From Globisporangium splendens (Eukaryota; Oomycota; Peronosporomycetes; Pythiales; Pythiaceae): 64,000 nt of DNA. The stretch lies in contig VFIW01000008.1 of the NCBI GenBank assembly GCA_006386115.1, forward strand, positions 868,001 to 932,000, in the 5' to 3' direction. A program made the translations under genes and the position numbers. The notes under the pieces are model-generated. The model saw nothing but the letters and a program-made list of their open reading frames with translations, was not told the DNA's origin and searched no databases. This document shows positions 11,601 to 20,433 of the stretch, piece by piece (within the stretch, counting starts at the first letter, position 1; every line of letters begins with the position of its first letter).

Positions 11601-12692
11601 GACGTCCAGGTGCTCGACGAGACTCTCAAGACCGCTTTGCTGCTGTGCAACGCGCTGGTTCAGCTCGACGACCGTCGCCTTGTCCTTGATGCGGAGTTCC
11701 TGGAGCCGCTCCAACTGTTTCTCGAGCTCTTCCATTTCAGTGGCGGCTACGTCGTGGCTATCGTCTCGCTTTGTCGACGAAGCAGATGCAGAAGACGGTA
11801 GTTGTGGCTTTTGCTGCTGTTGTTGATGCAGCTTCATGCGGAGATCGTCCAGTTCGGTGCGCAGCACAGCTTTCTCCATGTCGCTCTTCATCTTGGCTTC
11901 CTTCAGCAACACCTCGACATCGCTCTCGCGCTCGTCCATGTCGATCAGCTTGGCCTCGAGAAGCTGCTTCTCCTGCTCGAGCGTCTCGATCTTGGTGTGC
12001 AGCTGCGTGATCTCGATCGTCTGCTCGTCGATGGCCTCGCGGTAGTCGTTCTGGTGCTCGTACAACACTTTCACGGTCGCCTCGTGCTCCATGGCGATCT
12101 CCGAGACGCGTTTCAGTGCGCCTTCCAGCTCGCGCATCTCGCCGCGCAGCAGCTCGTTCTCCTTGAGCACCTTGTACAACTCACTCACCTTGGCGTTCGC
12201 ATCCTGTGCCATGCGCTCCATTGTGTGCGTCGCACTCGCGGTCTCCTGTGCTTTGGCGCGCAATTCCACGAGCTTCGCCTCGAGCGCGGCGTTCTTCCCG
12301 CGCAGCGCGAGACACTCCTGCTCCCATTGAGCATTTCTCTCATCGTCACTAACGCTGGCACCTTGAGCTGGCGCCTTTGTCTCGCCGCTTGTTGCCCTTT
12401 GCGCTTGTTGCTGTTGAAGACTCGCCGTGAGCTCGTGCACGAGCTGCGCGAGCCGCTCGTTCTCGCAGTCCTTCTCGGCCACAGTCTCGAGGAAGTCCTC
12501 CTGGTGGCGCGCGATCTCCTGGCGCTGCGCCTGCGTCTCGGCGTCGCGCTGCGCGATCGTGTCGTGCAGGTGCTCGTTCTCGGCCGCGAGCTCGTGTACG
12601 TCGCCGCGCAGCAGCTCGAGCTCCTCGCGCAGCGAGATGCAGTCGGGACGCGCGCACCGCGTGGTCGTGGACAGAGCAGAGGACTCGGCCAT
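5685..12692 (-). CDS. CEP290: centrosomal/ciliary transition-zone protein CEP290
   Basis: Coiled-coil scaffold of the ciliary transition zone linking axoneme to membrane. A single uninterrupted 2335-residue frame, close to the usual size of about 2480. Almost the whole protein is heptad-type coiled coil, with one low-complexity, acidic, Ser/Asn/Pro-rich break around residues 690-830. The C-terminus is diagnostic: FFEEIEDLKYRY about 25 residues from the end matches the conserved CEP290 tail, and ENMKKVIEKLRSENE and LERQNRYLHETL match other conserved C-terminal blocks. The frame extends 18 codons to a GTG; the first ATG (12692, MAESSALS) is taken. It is divergent from the gene at 12963. It implies a flagellate stage. 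Confidence 0.92.
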   Translation of the reverse strand: MAESSALSTTTRCARPDCISLREELELLRGDVHELAAENEHLHDTIAQRDAETQAQRQEIARHQEDFLETVAEKDCENERLAQLVHELTASLQQQQAQRATSGETKAPAQGASVSDDERNAQWEQECLALRGKNAALEAKLVELRAKAQETASATHTMERMAQDANAKVSELYKVLKENELLRGEMRELEGALKRVSEIAMEHEATVKVLYEHQNDYREAIDEQTIEITQLHTKIETLEQEKQLLEAKLIDMDERESDVEVLLKEAKMKSDMEKAVLRTELDDLRMKLHQQQQQKPQLPSSASASSTKRDDSHDVAATEMEELEKQLERLQELRIKDKATVVELNQRVAQQQSGLESLVEHLDVDTATETAVQMAIANEHAKTATMRQDHAKLTRRLKEQQDVLHDMEFRQAQLEKELVDAQVWNAKYEQNAGLEDVMKFQKQLRKQLEKQQHANVTLRNQLDDQVDAVGKLHVAFERLKVEAGKPSSFEYDDLAIENHLKGELAVNLAVMSQMEHQIQELEAERVRLLQKLRDQAHLTSHKLYEAHGLTTDQWQVVEEFIDRVKRTPEVAERLLSSSVGDHVAISDSSSPPQGDRKDTELLVKHEKELATLYAERVELVQEIARLRDEVERSQTQTLVSQDTQEATTTPKHSTSKEAIKRMQEQIQQLQQEQDKQRRKREAGGRPTEYAKPESTVDVPTAVRDNDDDIESLSGDEEDAGDANERQSERVEANSAAKQQNGTQTSPAKNNGQEGSSAAALTHPTSESPNPRTPSDRNDWPSSAEGFAMAVAKALESRLAGLHQQQAVTEKLSPQDVSSSQQPKEKVAVSKPTRVPAVDNVAFETEEEMTVLIDVMKELNVCLDELVKSEAQNEDLQQQLAHHEDAFKALTDQYTILYQHFFHMHEEYTQSDSRLQRELVEMKHENHDLTLKCQRLESSLRLVQPADSSVVVVDSETRLRAEVLELTRKVAVYEVNEARFRRKYQQIHDEYQAAQAQKRTLENEWLDMEKTLKLRVLYLESWKQGADELMERMEETLDKSVLKTFADKQEQTLMQVMGKYNSLSEAFAEMHVKYLQMYDLPNQMSRVQHENALLLAEKRAQQAESSKSSNAGPTTEAERILQARVSQLEHELLVQTQQVKDIEDAQAKRHAAGLNGASPLGSDGVASGITTEMQDRNDLEQVNALLMERISEVEQLYESLTRECARYKDIAALAASQANTLSKRASQEKAKREDEEHRVRELMASSEDHAIVGQLQHQLMQLKTNYQHFLHKYDRVAEDQQQATIRAQQLELEVETRSKQLNDLRDKSRNQLVVLETTISQVKERDLTVRNTKWEAFRKRLDCLEDELRLEQERRKELEKELEEKQSQLPLLSKRSFACAVGQSLEVSRLKSRIDALETRERVLMGQLESSAKSATFLEQEEMLQVELADTKKLNEDVMRQLKAAQARISELIAQNGELDGKRRQVANEKENLQLELQHLQAQLELHGGGSSNQYTERSNQSGSHSPLMRKKVGLYEKDQAELQQAAQATIASLKLLVEEKNGLIQEYQKKVASVRHDAAQVKAQDRLETTQLNKKLYDENQRMISQLKEAMETIKHLERTGKDKKAIQAAQKRYEYVLKEWKQVELALEEAKQTIQELQMEVEILKNERNIAEARAGEALEEIVLAKDVVLEREHISKQLENQLAFVKRDMVKKEDKLKLLREAIIKLKEEFLKAEDRHAIEIAKAQQAAQIASSVANKKRKERREEDEDEWKDEKVRLESQIQMLQEKLALQKKHRDITSKKKEKQSAELAKRQEAMTDDIANRKVLEDEIERLKRVVKEKVVQEARAVEELEKKLRVLEAQNVALREASATSVSPATTAAMTVEPNSEQRTAGDMTSTSHKSREQWETEKKLQRRVDILTLRLKEKQTELDVKEKELDQTKDSLAQMQQAHDAMRTKQEPTTRSNPSSGAVKSDGNQQQLEELERQNRYLHETLVLKRKEWEDAFTTQMEKYEAEVKRVRRRLTQHGIPADERHDDFERAESKLHLEEQQFLVSQDVQDELMVLDDELRAKEQQIVQKDTRIMDMELELESLRLEYTRLQRKTSMLQQSQPQQSQQPPRRTLSGPAANYKRANNVRSSAQERLELEEVIENMKKVIEKLRSENEKLVKRPAVSPEKVELLRRKLKEHKDARERLETQVDQLQAENAELKKEKLRLQQKLCVATSTLTSGGSVNAQKAVDDLQVQLADKDMQLSHFEAETKELKQRLSRQETQIEELQFQLETRQEHGGESAGNDELVQELEAHIEELEEENAKLQNELAAFDEEFFEEIEDLKYRYAQAVREKQQLEKRIGLK

Positions 12693-12962
12693 GACGCGAT
12701 AGTAGGGATCGCTCTCTGAATCAATACAACGGAGTGCGACGACCACCTAGTTGCTCATATCCCTTCGCTGTTGTGCACTGGGGTCTAATGGCACGACGGC
12801 TCAAAAAGGCGATTTTCAAAATGGCGGCTCGAGCCGGGTTTAAGAAAAACATGCGAACTTAAGAGTCCGAGTGAGTGGCATCAAGTGTAGCCATTTCAAC
12901 CCGACTGGACGGAAATAGTCCTTCACTCATTACTGGAAAAACGAGAGCAGACACGAGAGGAG
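12693..12962. promoter_or_regulatory. divergent promoter region, CEP290 / 12963 gene
   Basis: 270 bp between divergent start codons. On the plus side, CCTTCACTCATTACTGG at 12920-12936, about 27 bp before the ATG, fits an oomycete Inr-like (TCAYT) site. Shared expression with CEP290, for example during zoospore formation, is a guess from arrangement only. Confidence 0.4.
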
Positions 12963-14560
12963 ATGACGATGAGCCCGATCCGTGGCGGTGGAGGCGTTCG
13001 CACGCGCAAGATCACGGTGAATGAGCGCGTGGAGCAGATCCTACAGGGGTCCCTGCAGGTCGAGGAAGTGCGCTCCATTGACAACCCAGCAACCCACAAC
13101 GCGGCGATGGCGCGAAGCCACGAGCTCTCAAATCTGTACTCGGCGTCGACAGAAGGCAGGTTCGTGAAGCATCGAGAGATGAAAGCGGCGCTGTCAGTGC
13201 CGAAAAATAACAGACAGCAGGACGCGTCGACGCCATCGTCCTCGCAACAACAGAGAACGCGGCGTGTTCCACCGATCGCGATTGTGCCACAGGGTCGAGT
13301 TGTTTATAGTGACAAGCCCACGGATCTCACCATGTCGCCGATTAAACCTGTGCGCTGTCTGTCACAACAAATGCTTGAGCTGCAACGACAAGAAGAGGAA
13401 AGAAATGCGAAACGGGAAGACCCCGTCCTGACGCCGTCGCCTGTGAACGCGAAACCGTGGTACAAGGGTGCTCGAGCAATTCCAAAATGCCCACGTGCAC
13501 GCTCGATGCCAAAGTTTGCCGATACGGGGCGTATGGCACGATCAAGATGATGGCGTCGGAGACTTCTGCTGGCACGGCTCCACCATTCTGTCTCCACGAA
13601 TCGCAAAGTCTCGACTCGATTGCATTCAAGAACGACCCGAACGCGTGGTCTCCGTCGCTCCACGGATCACCGACGCTGTGGCCAGAAGATTCCAATTACG
13701 CGACGGGATCGATACTAGAATCCCACGTCATGATCCGGTGTCCGTCACCAGACTTTCGCTTTCCAACGCACAGCGTCGGGGTCGTGGAGGACGACAATGC
13801 GCAGGAAACGATCGATCTCGAACACGCCTTTGACAGCGAAAAAGCGCTGCAGCGAAAAGAGATCGCGTACAGCCGAAATAAGCTTGAGTTGTGGAAAAGC
13901 AACCTGCATTTTGAGCCGCTGTCCAGCAAAATGGACCATCCGTTCATCAAGGTGAACGCGAAACGCGCCACCCAGGCAACGATTTTGCACACCCCAGAGT
14001 ACTCTCCCAACTCCAAATTCCACGCCCAAGTTGAGAAACTGACAGAGGAGCGATTCCCATTGCGGTGGCGCAACATGGCGATTCTTCTGGATATCATGCG
14101 CCGCACGCCATGCCGAAGACCGGTGCTGCAAGATATCGAGAAGCTGTTCGCGCTCGCCTGCGAGGTTTCCTACAAGAACGCAAACCCGTTTGAGCTAAGT
14201 CGCCAACAATACTGGGACATCCTGCAAAAGGAATACCCGAGCGTGGAGATTCGACATGCAAACCGCCTGTTCTCGTCCTACGACTACAAAATGAAAGATC
14301 GTATGGACGTCCGCGTGTTTCTCGGCACGATCCGCGCGTTGCGTGTGCAGCAGGACACGCCGTTAGAGATCCTGTGCCTCTCACTACAGGATTTTGGCAC
14401 GACAGAGCGAGGGATCGTCACGTCCTTGGACACCTTTCAAGCCGCGCTGATGTGTTGCTGCAGTCATGAAGATGAGGAAAAGCAAATGCAAGCACAGGCG
14501 ACTGCACTGTGGAAGCAAATGGGGATCGATTTTCAGATCTACCAGTCGCAACACCACTGA
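12963..14560 (+). CDS. unrecognised protein, two frames probably joined by one intron
   Basis: Frame 1 (12963-13550) starts at an ATG with MTMSPIRGGG and is basic and low complexity. Frame 2 (open across 13457-14560) carries the conserved-looking part: a C-terminal helical domain of about 170 residues (from LRWRNMAILLDIMRR to the end) in which DYKMKDRMDVRVFL could be a degenerate EF-hand-like loop. The frames overlap at 13457-13550 and differ by -1, so an intron of length 2 mod 3 in that stretch or a frameshift is needed. Candidate GT-AG pairs (13468-13514, 13435-13514, 13443-13546) exist and I cannot choose. Lies divergently next to CEP290, so a flagellar role is conceivable but unproven. 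Confidence 0.6.
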
Positions 14561-15343
14561 TATGACGGTGAACACCGCGACAACGCCAGTCCAAGTCACA
14601 CAGAGCGAGAAGCGTACCAATCATGCAAAGATGGTCATTTCTCAATCAAGTACGTTTGCTTGCAGCTCCAGAAGGAAGCATGTGTGCTCTCGTTCTACTC
14701 GGAGATGCTTCTCAAGAGACGAGAAGAGTGCTTCAAAGCCCCCACTCCTCCATCGCGCTAAGCAGCAAGTTGACAGCGCCAACCCTAAGCACGGAATGCA
14801 CATGGAGGCTGATGGATTTCTCATGCAAACCCGCCACAATCCACCAGCACTCGATGCTCGAGACTCAAACCCACCCACGGGACTTTACTCATGTCCGGTA
14901 GCCGCCACGTTGGAAACACTAAGCTCACTGCAAGCTATGACAGCCCGTGGCGTTGTCACAATCACCAGCAGCAGTAGCGACAGCTGATGATGCAGTAGCC
15001 AGCAGCCTCGTTCTGCAGCCACTCATAAAGAGCTCTCCATCAGTGCAAAAGTGTACCCATTTCGAAAATGGACCAATCAAAGCACAGATTCATTTATTTA
15101 TTCTGTCTTCCACGTTACATCCACTGGACTCCTATTATTCTGTCCATTGCAGTACCTCATTCACTACGATCTGGATGGGCACGCCGCTCGCTGATTGGTC
15201 GCGCCGTTCTAACTGGTTGTGTGAGGGAATAAAAAGCAGACAAAAAGCTCCACACGATCGCTCTGCTTCCGACTCCCGCGCGCCGCGTCTTAGAGAGCGC
15301 TCCAGACGCACCCCCAAGCACACACATAAACACATAGGAAGCG
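14561..15343 (+). other. intergenic, upstream of SmD3
   Basis: 783 bp. Open frames here are short, overlapping and low complexity, and I support none. The last 200 bp should hold the SmD3 promoter: TACCTCATTCACTACG near 15152 is Inr-like, and GGAATAAAAAGC at 15227 lies before the start. Confidence 0.35.
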
Positions 15344-15688
15344 ATGTCGAAGACCATGGGCGTGCCGATCGCGCTGCTGCACGAGGGTGAGGGCCGCAAC
15401 GTGACGATCGAGCTCAAGAACGGCGAGATCTACCGCGGCCACCTGGAGGAGAGCGAGGACTCGATGAACTGTCAGCTGAGCAACGTCGTGCTCACGCAGC
15501 GCGACGGCCAGAAAGCGAAACTGGAGCAGGTGTACGTGCGCGGGAGCCACATTAAGTTAATTATTCTGCCCGACATTCTCAAGAACTCGCCGCTCTTCAG
15601 CAAGGTGCAGGCGCTCAAGAAGCCCGCGACCGAGAAGAAGAAAGCACGGTCGTCGGCCAAGACCAAGCGCGGCGGCATGCGCAAGTAA
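15344..15688 (+). CDS. SNRPD3: small nuclear ribonucleoprotein SmD3
   Basis: 114 residues, one exon. Core Sm-ring subunit of U1, U2, U4 and U5 snRNPs. Sm1 motif: GEGRNVTIELKNGEIYRGHL with the conserved Gly-Glu and Gly, then SEDSMNCQLSNV (the Asn-Cys of the RNA-facing loop). Sm2 motif: EQVYVRGSHIKLIILPD with the IRG-type signature. The C-terminal tail is Lys/Arg-rich and ends RGGMRK, shorter than the RG-rich tail of animal SmD3. GVPIALLHE at the N-terminus is the D3-type opening. The start is the only suitable ATG, after a leader with a CACACATAAACACA stretch. Confidence 0.96.
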   Translation: MSKTMGVPIALLHEGEGRNVTIELKNGEIYRGHLEESEDSMNCQLSNVVLTQRDGQKAKLEQVYVRGSHIKLIILPDILKNSPLFSKVQALKKPATEKKKARSSAKTKRGGMRK

Positions 15689-16314
15689 ACGAAATAAGCG
15701 GAGAGATACAGGATCCAGCAGTCTACAAGCAGCAACACAGCGATGTAATAACGAAAGGATAACGAGAAAGCGAACGAAAGAAGACACGTGGTGAATGCAG
15801 ATACGTCTGGTGGCATTATCGACGAGATGCATAGGGATGGATTTGGCAATTGGCGGTGTGAGCAGTGAGGTGAAGATCCCTGCGACGAAGGAACAGCGAA
15901 AAGACGTGTGGTGCGAAGGAAATTAGGAGAGGAAGCGAGGCGCAGCCAACCGTGTGCTTGCTGGCACGACGAAAACCGTAATAGAGCTTGTCCGCGATAG
16001 ACGATACTCCCAGATCGCTGCGCTGCTGTCAAATCTCTCTCCTTATTGATCTCTTCCATATCTCTGCTTTTGCGTTCCCATTGCGTACGGTACCCTCTGT
16101 TTTTTTTTCTATGGATTGTCGACTGATTTCCTTTGTATGTGTCTCTACACGACAGGCAAATCGCGAAGCTGAGCATGCGCAAGGAGGAAAACCAATGCTA
16201 TGCGGTGTAAACGCCAGCAACTATTCGTTTTCTCTATTGTAATTTTCCTCCACCTCCATCCCTCATATCAAAGCAAAAGCCAACACAAAAAACATCACAA
16301 ATCCACCCATTCAT
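15689..16314. other. intergenic, no supported gene
   Basis: 626 bp between the convergent ends of SmD3 and the ubiquitin-like gene. A 236-codon minus frame crossing here is mostly antisense to SmD3 and has no recognisable motif. I see 3' UTR-like AT-rich sequence and a T8-T9 run at 16102-16110, nothing else. Confidence 0.4.
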
Positions 16315-16999
16315 CTACAGACAGCACAGCGGGAGCAGCAGCGCAAACGGCAAGAGGCACGCGGCCACAGCCAGCGAGAGACCGCACGTACAGATGCTCA
16401 CGACGCAGCAGATGAAGATGATGATCCAGAGCATGATCGACACGCCAAAGCAGCCGCCGCGCATTCGCGTCGCAAGCTCCAGCGTCGCGTGGCTCTGGAT
16501 CCCGTACTCGTACAGCGCGCGCTGCGGACGCAACGGCACACCGCCGTAGTGAAGATACCGCGAGGACGGTCCTGCTGCAATCGGCTTGAGGTATTCCATC
16601 GCATTGCTGCATTCAAAGCCGTCCTCATCTGCATCGTCGTTGCCAAGCGCAAAGAACGCACTGGCAGCACCCTGGAACCCCTCAAGATCCACCTTTGCAC
16701 GACGACGGTATCTGCATTGTGCGTCGCCATCGCCTTCTTTCGATTGCGCGAGCGCCATCACTTCTTCCACCGTCGCGCTGCAATCCACGGCGAGCGCGAG
16801 CGTCCGTCCTCCATCCTGTGAATACGTATATCATCAAACCCGAGCACACCACCAGTGAGCACAGAAGATCTTGTAATCCAAATCCAACACAATCGTGTCA
16901 AAGCCACACAGAGAACATCGGAGAATGCGCATTGTGGCACATGCTGCGAGCGGCTACAGAGCTTTAAACACGCGGTACCGTGCGTACGAAGAGCTGCAT
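16315..16999 (-). CDS. ubiquitin-fold protein with hydrophobic C-terminal tail
   Basis: Two exons, 16979-16999 and 16315-16815 (163-bp intron, GTACCG...CACAG, phase 0), 173 residues. Exon 1 encodes only MQLFVRT, matching the ubiquitin start MQIFVKT; exon 2 continues DGGRTLALAVDCSATVEEVM (strand 2 and helix start), then AQSKEG. An insert of about 45 residues follows, including FFALGNDDADEDGFEC. The fold then resumes with SSRYLHYGGVPLRPQRALYE and GIQSHATLELATRMRGG, equivalent to the ubiquitin tail ..LHLVLRLRGG. Instead of ending there, about 45 residues follow that are strongly hydrophobic and Cys-rich (VSIMLWIIIFICCVVSIC, LAVAACLLPFALLLPL), probably one or two membrane segments. Family membership is seen; membrane anchoring and any cleavage after GG are inferred. 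Confidence 0.82.
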
Positions 17000-17616
17000 G
17001 GTGGCGGTCGTGGTGGCTGCGGTCGAACACGCAGAAATGCAGAACAGCACGCCCTCGCCTTCTCAGTGATGGCGGAAGGAAGAACGACGTGATGTGCTGC
17101 TGCATCCATCATCACTCACTGTGCTCGAAAAAAACTTCCACATTGCCTGGAAACATGTGGACCACATGGATTCAGGAATGTATCTTTTGCTTGATCGTTC
17201 ATTTTATATTTGCCATTTGATCCTTGTTTCTATATGTTATAATTGCTGCGCTCCCAACAGGAATGTAGCAATTTTAAAATATAGGAAACTGCAGGAGTCT
17301 CCTCCAGTATGCCTGTTTCAATTTAGAATATCCTTGATATTATACTTGATTGCACGTTGCATCTTGTGACCTACGCTCTCTCCTACCAGTGCCAGAAAAA
17401 CGGCGCGAAGCGATTTGGGTCGCTGTAGGCACGCCTGACGCCTCTTATGATTGGCTGAAACTCGAATGCCGCGCTGCCATTGGTTGGCGCGGGATGGATG
17501 GAATGATGTCAAAGAGCTCTGCAAGATGGCAGTCAAGCCAAGTGAGGACCAGTCAACTCCATTCCGCGACTCACTCGCTACTCCCATCACGTCAGCGCCG
17601 CCTTCTGCTCTTCGCT
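17000..17616 (+). other. divergent intergenic region, ubiquitin-like gene / DOHH
   Basis: 617 bp between divergent starts, AT-rich in the centre (17190-17350). No frame here is convincing. Near the DOHH start, CATTCCGCGACTCACTCGC at 17562-17580 contains an Inr-like TCACTC about 45 bp before the ATG. Confidence 0.35.
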
Positions 17617-18702
17617 ATGACTGCCATCGAGAGCGTCCCGTCCTTCGACGCCCTGCGCGACTCGCTGCTGGACCTGAGTCAGCCCATGGGGAAGCGCACG
17701 CGTGCCGTGTTCTACCTGCGCACGCGCGGCCAGAAGGAAGACCTCCAGGTGCTTCTCACAGGTGCAGAATGGCTTTGCATTTGCTTTGCTTATGTGCATA
17801 TGTTGCGTGCATGTATGCGCTGCATTGTCTGCACTTACTGGCGATTGGTAGCGATGCAAGGAGGATGAGTGGTGCATTGTTGTGCTCGGATAGCAAGGGT
17901 ACTGACAAAGTTGCCTTTTCTACAATGTATGCTACATGACACTGCAGCCTTGCTGAACAAGAAGGATTCCGAGCTGATGCGCCACGAGTTGGCGTACGTG
18001 ATCGGCCAGTTTCAGGATGCCGATGCGTGCGAGATCCTTCAGAAGATCGTCGAAGACGCCAGCGACGATGGTATGGTGCGCCACGAAGCCGCCGAAGCGC
18101 TCGGTGCCATTGGGCATGAGCAGTCCGTGCCTGTGCTCGAGAAGTACAGCAAGGATCCTGCGCCTGAAGTGTCCGAGACGTGCCAATTGGCGCTGCGATT
18201 GATCAAGTACAAGGTCGAGAAGGCGCGCGGCGAGATCCAGGAGGGTGAGCATGACCGCAACCCGTACCTGTCCGTGGATCCTGCTCCGGCCGTGAGCAAG
18301 GACGTGCCAACGGAGGTCTTGAAGGCGACGCTGCTGGACCCGACCAAGTCGCTCTTCGACCGGTACCGCGCCATGTTCTCGTTGCGCAACCGCAACACGC
18401 CAGATGCCGCGCTTGCGCTCGCCGAAGGCTACAGCGACTCGAGCGCGTTGTTCCGCCACGAGATCGCGTACGTCATGGGCCAAATGGAGAACCCCGTGAC
18501 CGTGCCGGCGCTTAAGAAAGTGCTGATGGACGACAACGAGCACAAGATGGTGCGCCACGAAGCTGCCGAAGCGCTTGGCGCGATCGGCACGCCCGAGTGC
18601 GAGGAGATCCTCCAGGTGTACCTCAAGGACTCGGAACAGGTTGTGCGCGAAAGCTGCGAGGTCGCATTAGACGCCATCGACTACTGGGCTCCAACCAAGT
18701 AA
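17617..18702 (+). CDS. DOHH: deoxyhypusine hydroxylase
   Basis: Completes hypusine synthesis on eIF5A by hydroxylating deoxyhypusine with a di-iron centre. Exons 17617-17761 and 17948-18702; the 186-bp intron (GTGCAG...CTGCAG) splits a GCC Ala codon. 299 residues, close to the usual 300. HEAT-like repeats are present in two halves. The four His-Glu iron-ligand motifs are intact: MRHELAYVIG and VRHEAAEALGAIG in the N half, FRHEIAYVMG and VRHEAAEALGAIG in the C half. NPYLSVDPAPA in the linker and RESCEVALD near the C-terminus are family hallmarks. The ATG at 17617 is the only start that gives the normal N-terminus. Confidence 0.96.
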
Positions 18703-18881
18703 GTTAGTAGGCGAAGCTTTTCTTTATTCCTTTTTGGACGTTTGATATGATACATATACACTCTTTAATGATGGTGATTTGGAAGCGCAAATTTCCTTCC
18801 GCGAGCTTCGTTGATGATCTCTCTATGTTCTTATCTCAGTCCGTTTATGTGTGCCTGTGGTCTGCTTTCACCCGATGATTC

Positions 18882-20433
18882 TTACGCGTAAAGGTACCCG
18901 ACGCTCATCTTGTTGAACGTTCGCAAGGTCTTTGGCAACAGCGCCGAGCTCTTTCGCAGACGCTGAGCGATGGCGTCACAGACCGCAGACGCAAAGATCA
19001 GTTCTTGCGACGCTCGGGTTGGCAGAGCCACAGGTAACGCTGGCGCAGCTGTCTCGCCATTGTACAGGACTTTGAGTACGCGTCGAAACTCTGGTGCCGA
19101 GCTTTTCACTTGGATCATCGTCTCCCAACTGAGCAACTGCAGCCGGAGAGGCGGCTGAGTAGCAGCAGTATCCTCTGCTGACGCCCTCAGCGTATACCGG
19201 AACACGCCGTCTGAATCGGCAAACTCGAGCAGCTTCGTGCACACGATGCTATCAATCGTGTACCTTGCGAAAATGTCTTCTATAGCACCAATTTTCGAGT
19301 CAACAGCAGATGACGACGATGATGAGATGAGATGTTTCTCGAGACGAATGGTTTGTCGGTTCTCGAGGTGCCGCATGCCGACAGCAGACTTGCATTGCGC
19401 GCATCGAAGCGGTTGCCACGACTCGTCTTTTGTCTTATCATTGTCATCTTTGGTGTCTTTGTGACCAGGTACCTGGGTATTGATTTGTGCGCCTACATCT
19501 TCTAGAGCGTCAGCGATTGTTTCTTGTTCATGCAGCAGGATGTGCGCTTCCCCGACGTACACGCGACCCGCGTGCGCAAAGATGTCTTCGCGCGGGAGAT
19601 GCTCAAAGGCTCCGATGCCCGCACCCCAAAAGTCGAACATGTCCATCCAATTGGCCGACGGCAGCGGCAGCACTTTGTCAACCAGTGAGGTCTCCATCAA
19701 CACATTGCTGCAGGATCGACACGTGAGCTTCCCGTACTGCGTCTTGTCTAGTTCCTTCGCCATGATCTGGCTGAACGACGAGAACCCGTCACCTGCTACT
19801 TCCTTATCGCTGTCTTTCACGGGCAGCCGCACGTACACATGATCACTCTTGAGCAATTGCAACAGCATACACGTGACCATTAGACATTCACAAGGATACC
19901 TGGTAACACAGATTGCCGAATAGCTAGCTCACCTTGACCTCGACCACGCAGCTTGCTTCGTCCACGCTGCGTTCGATCTCCGTTGTCCACCACACACTGT
20001 CGCCTCTGTCGCCAGCATTGTCGAGAAGCAGCTTCACATGGGGGAACGCCACTCGCATGCGAAGCGCTTTCGCGTCGATCTTGTCGTATGCATCACCATT
20101 GTCGACGAATAAATAGCAGTGGTAGCAGCCAATGTTGCGGTGATACTCGATCAAAAAGTCGGCAATTGGCGGCAGCGATTGCTGCGTCACAGACGCATCA
20201 TCATCTTCACTTGCCTCCTCATTCTCATGCAAGTGCATGGCCTGGAGATCTGCGGTGACGCGCGCCGTGGCGCTCTGGACGTCCTGCTCCATCTGCAGCT
20301 CCACCTGCCGCGCGTCGACGTACTCGGAGCGCGCGGTCTCTAGTTGCACGCGCATGACCTCCACGGCCGCGAGCGCCCTCTCGTGCTCCTCTTTCGCCTG
20401 CATGCACTCTGCCACGATGGCCACGGGATTCAT
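18882..20433 (-). CDS. UBE3D: HECT-like E3 ligase, E2-binding protein UBE3D
   Basis: Exons 19933-20433 and 18882-19847; the 85-bp intron (GTGAGC...CTCAAG) is phase 0, 488 residues. The N-terminus is an oomycete-specific coiled-coil opening of about 80 residues (CMQAKEEHERALAAVEVMRV), then a globular part ending in EIERSVDEASCVVEVK. The second exon has the family signature: GKLTCRSCSNVLM (zinc-type CxxC) followed by KVLPLPSANWMDMFDFWG, the LPLPSxNW block typical of the HECT_2/E2-binding family, and a second CxxC (LRCAQCKSAVG). Human UBE3D (H10BH) binds UbcH10 and cyclin B. The HECT-type catalytic Cys is not obvious to me. DOHH converges on it, 179 bp away. Confidence 0.85.

Noticed and set aside
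13457..13550. Programmed frameshift as the explanation for the two frames of the 12963 gene
   Set aside because: No slip site is visible, and introns are common in neighbouring genes; an intron is simpler, though unproven.
15472..16182. 236-codon minus frame across SmD3 and its 3' region
   Set aside because: Half is SmD3 antisense; the rest lacks motifs and has no good start.
16758..17105. 115-codon minus frame across the first exon and intron of the ubiquitin-like gene
   Set aside because: It reads through the GT-AG intron in a different frame; the spliced MQLFVRT-DGGRT product explains the region better.
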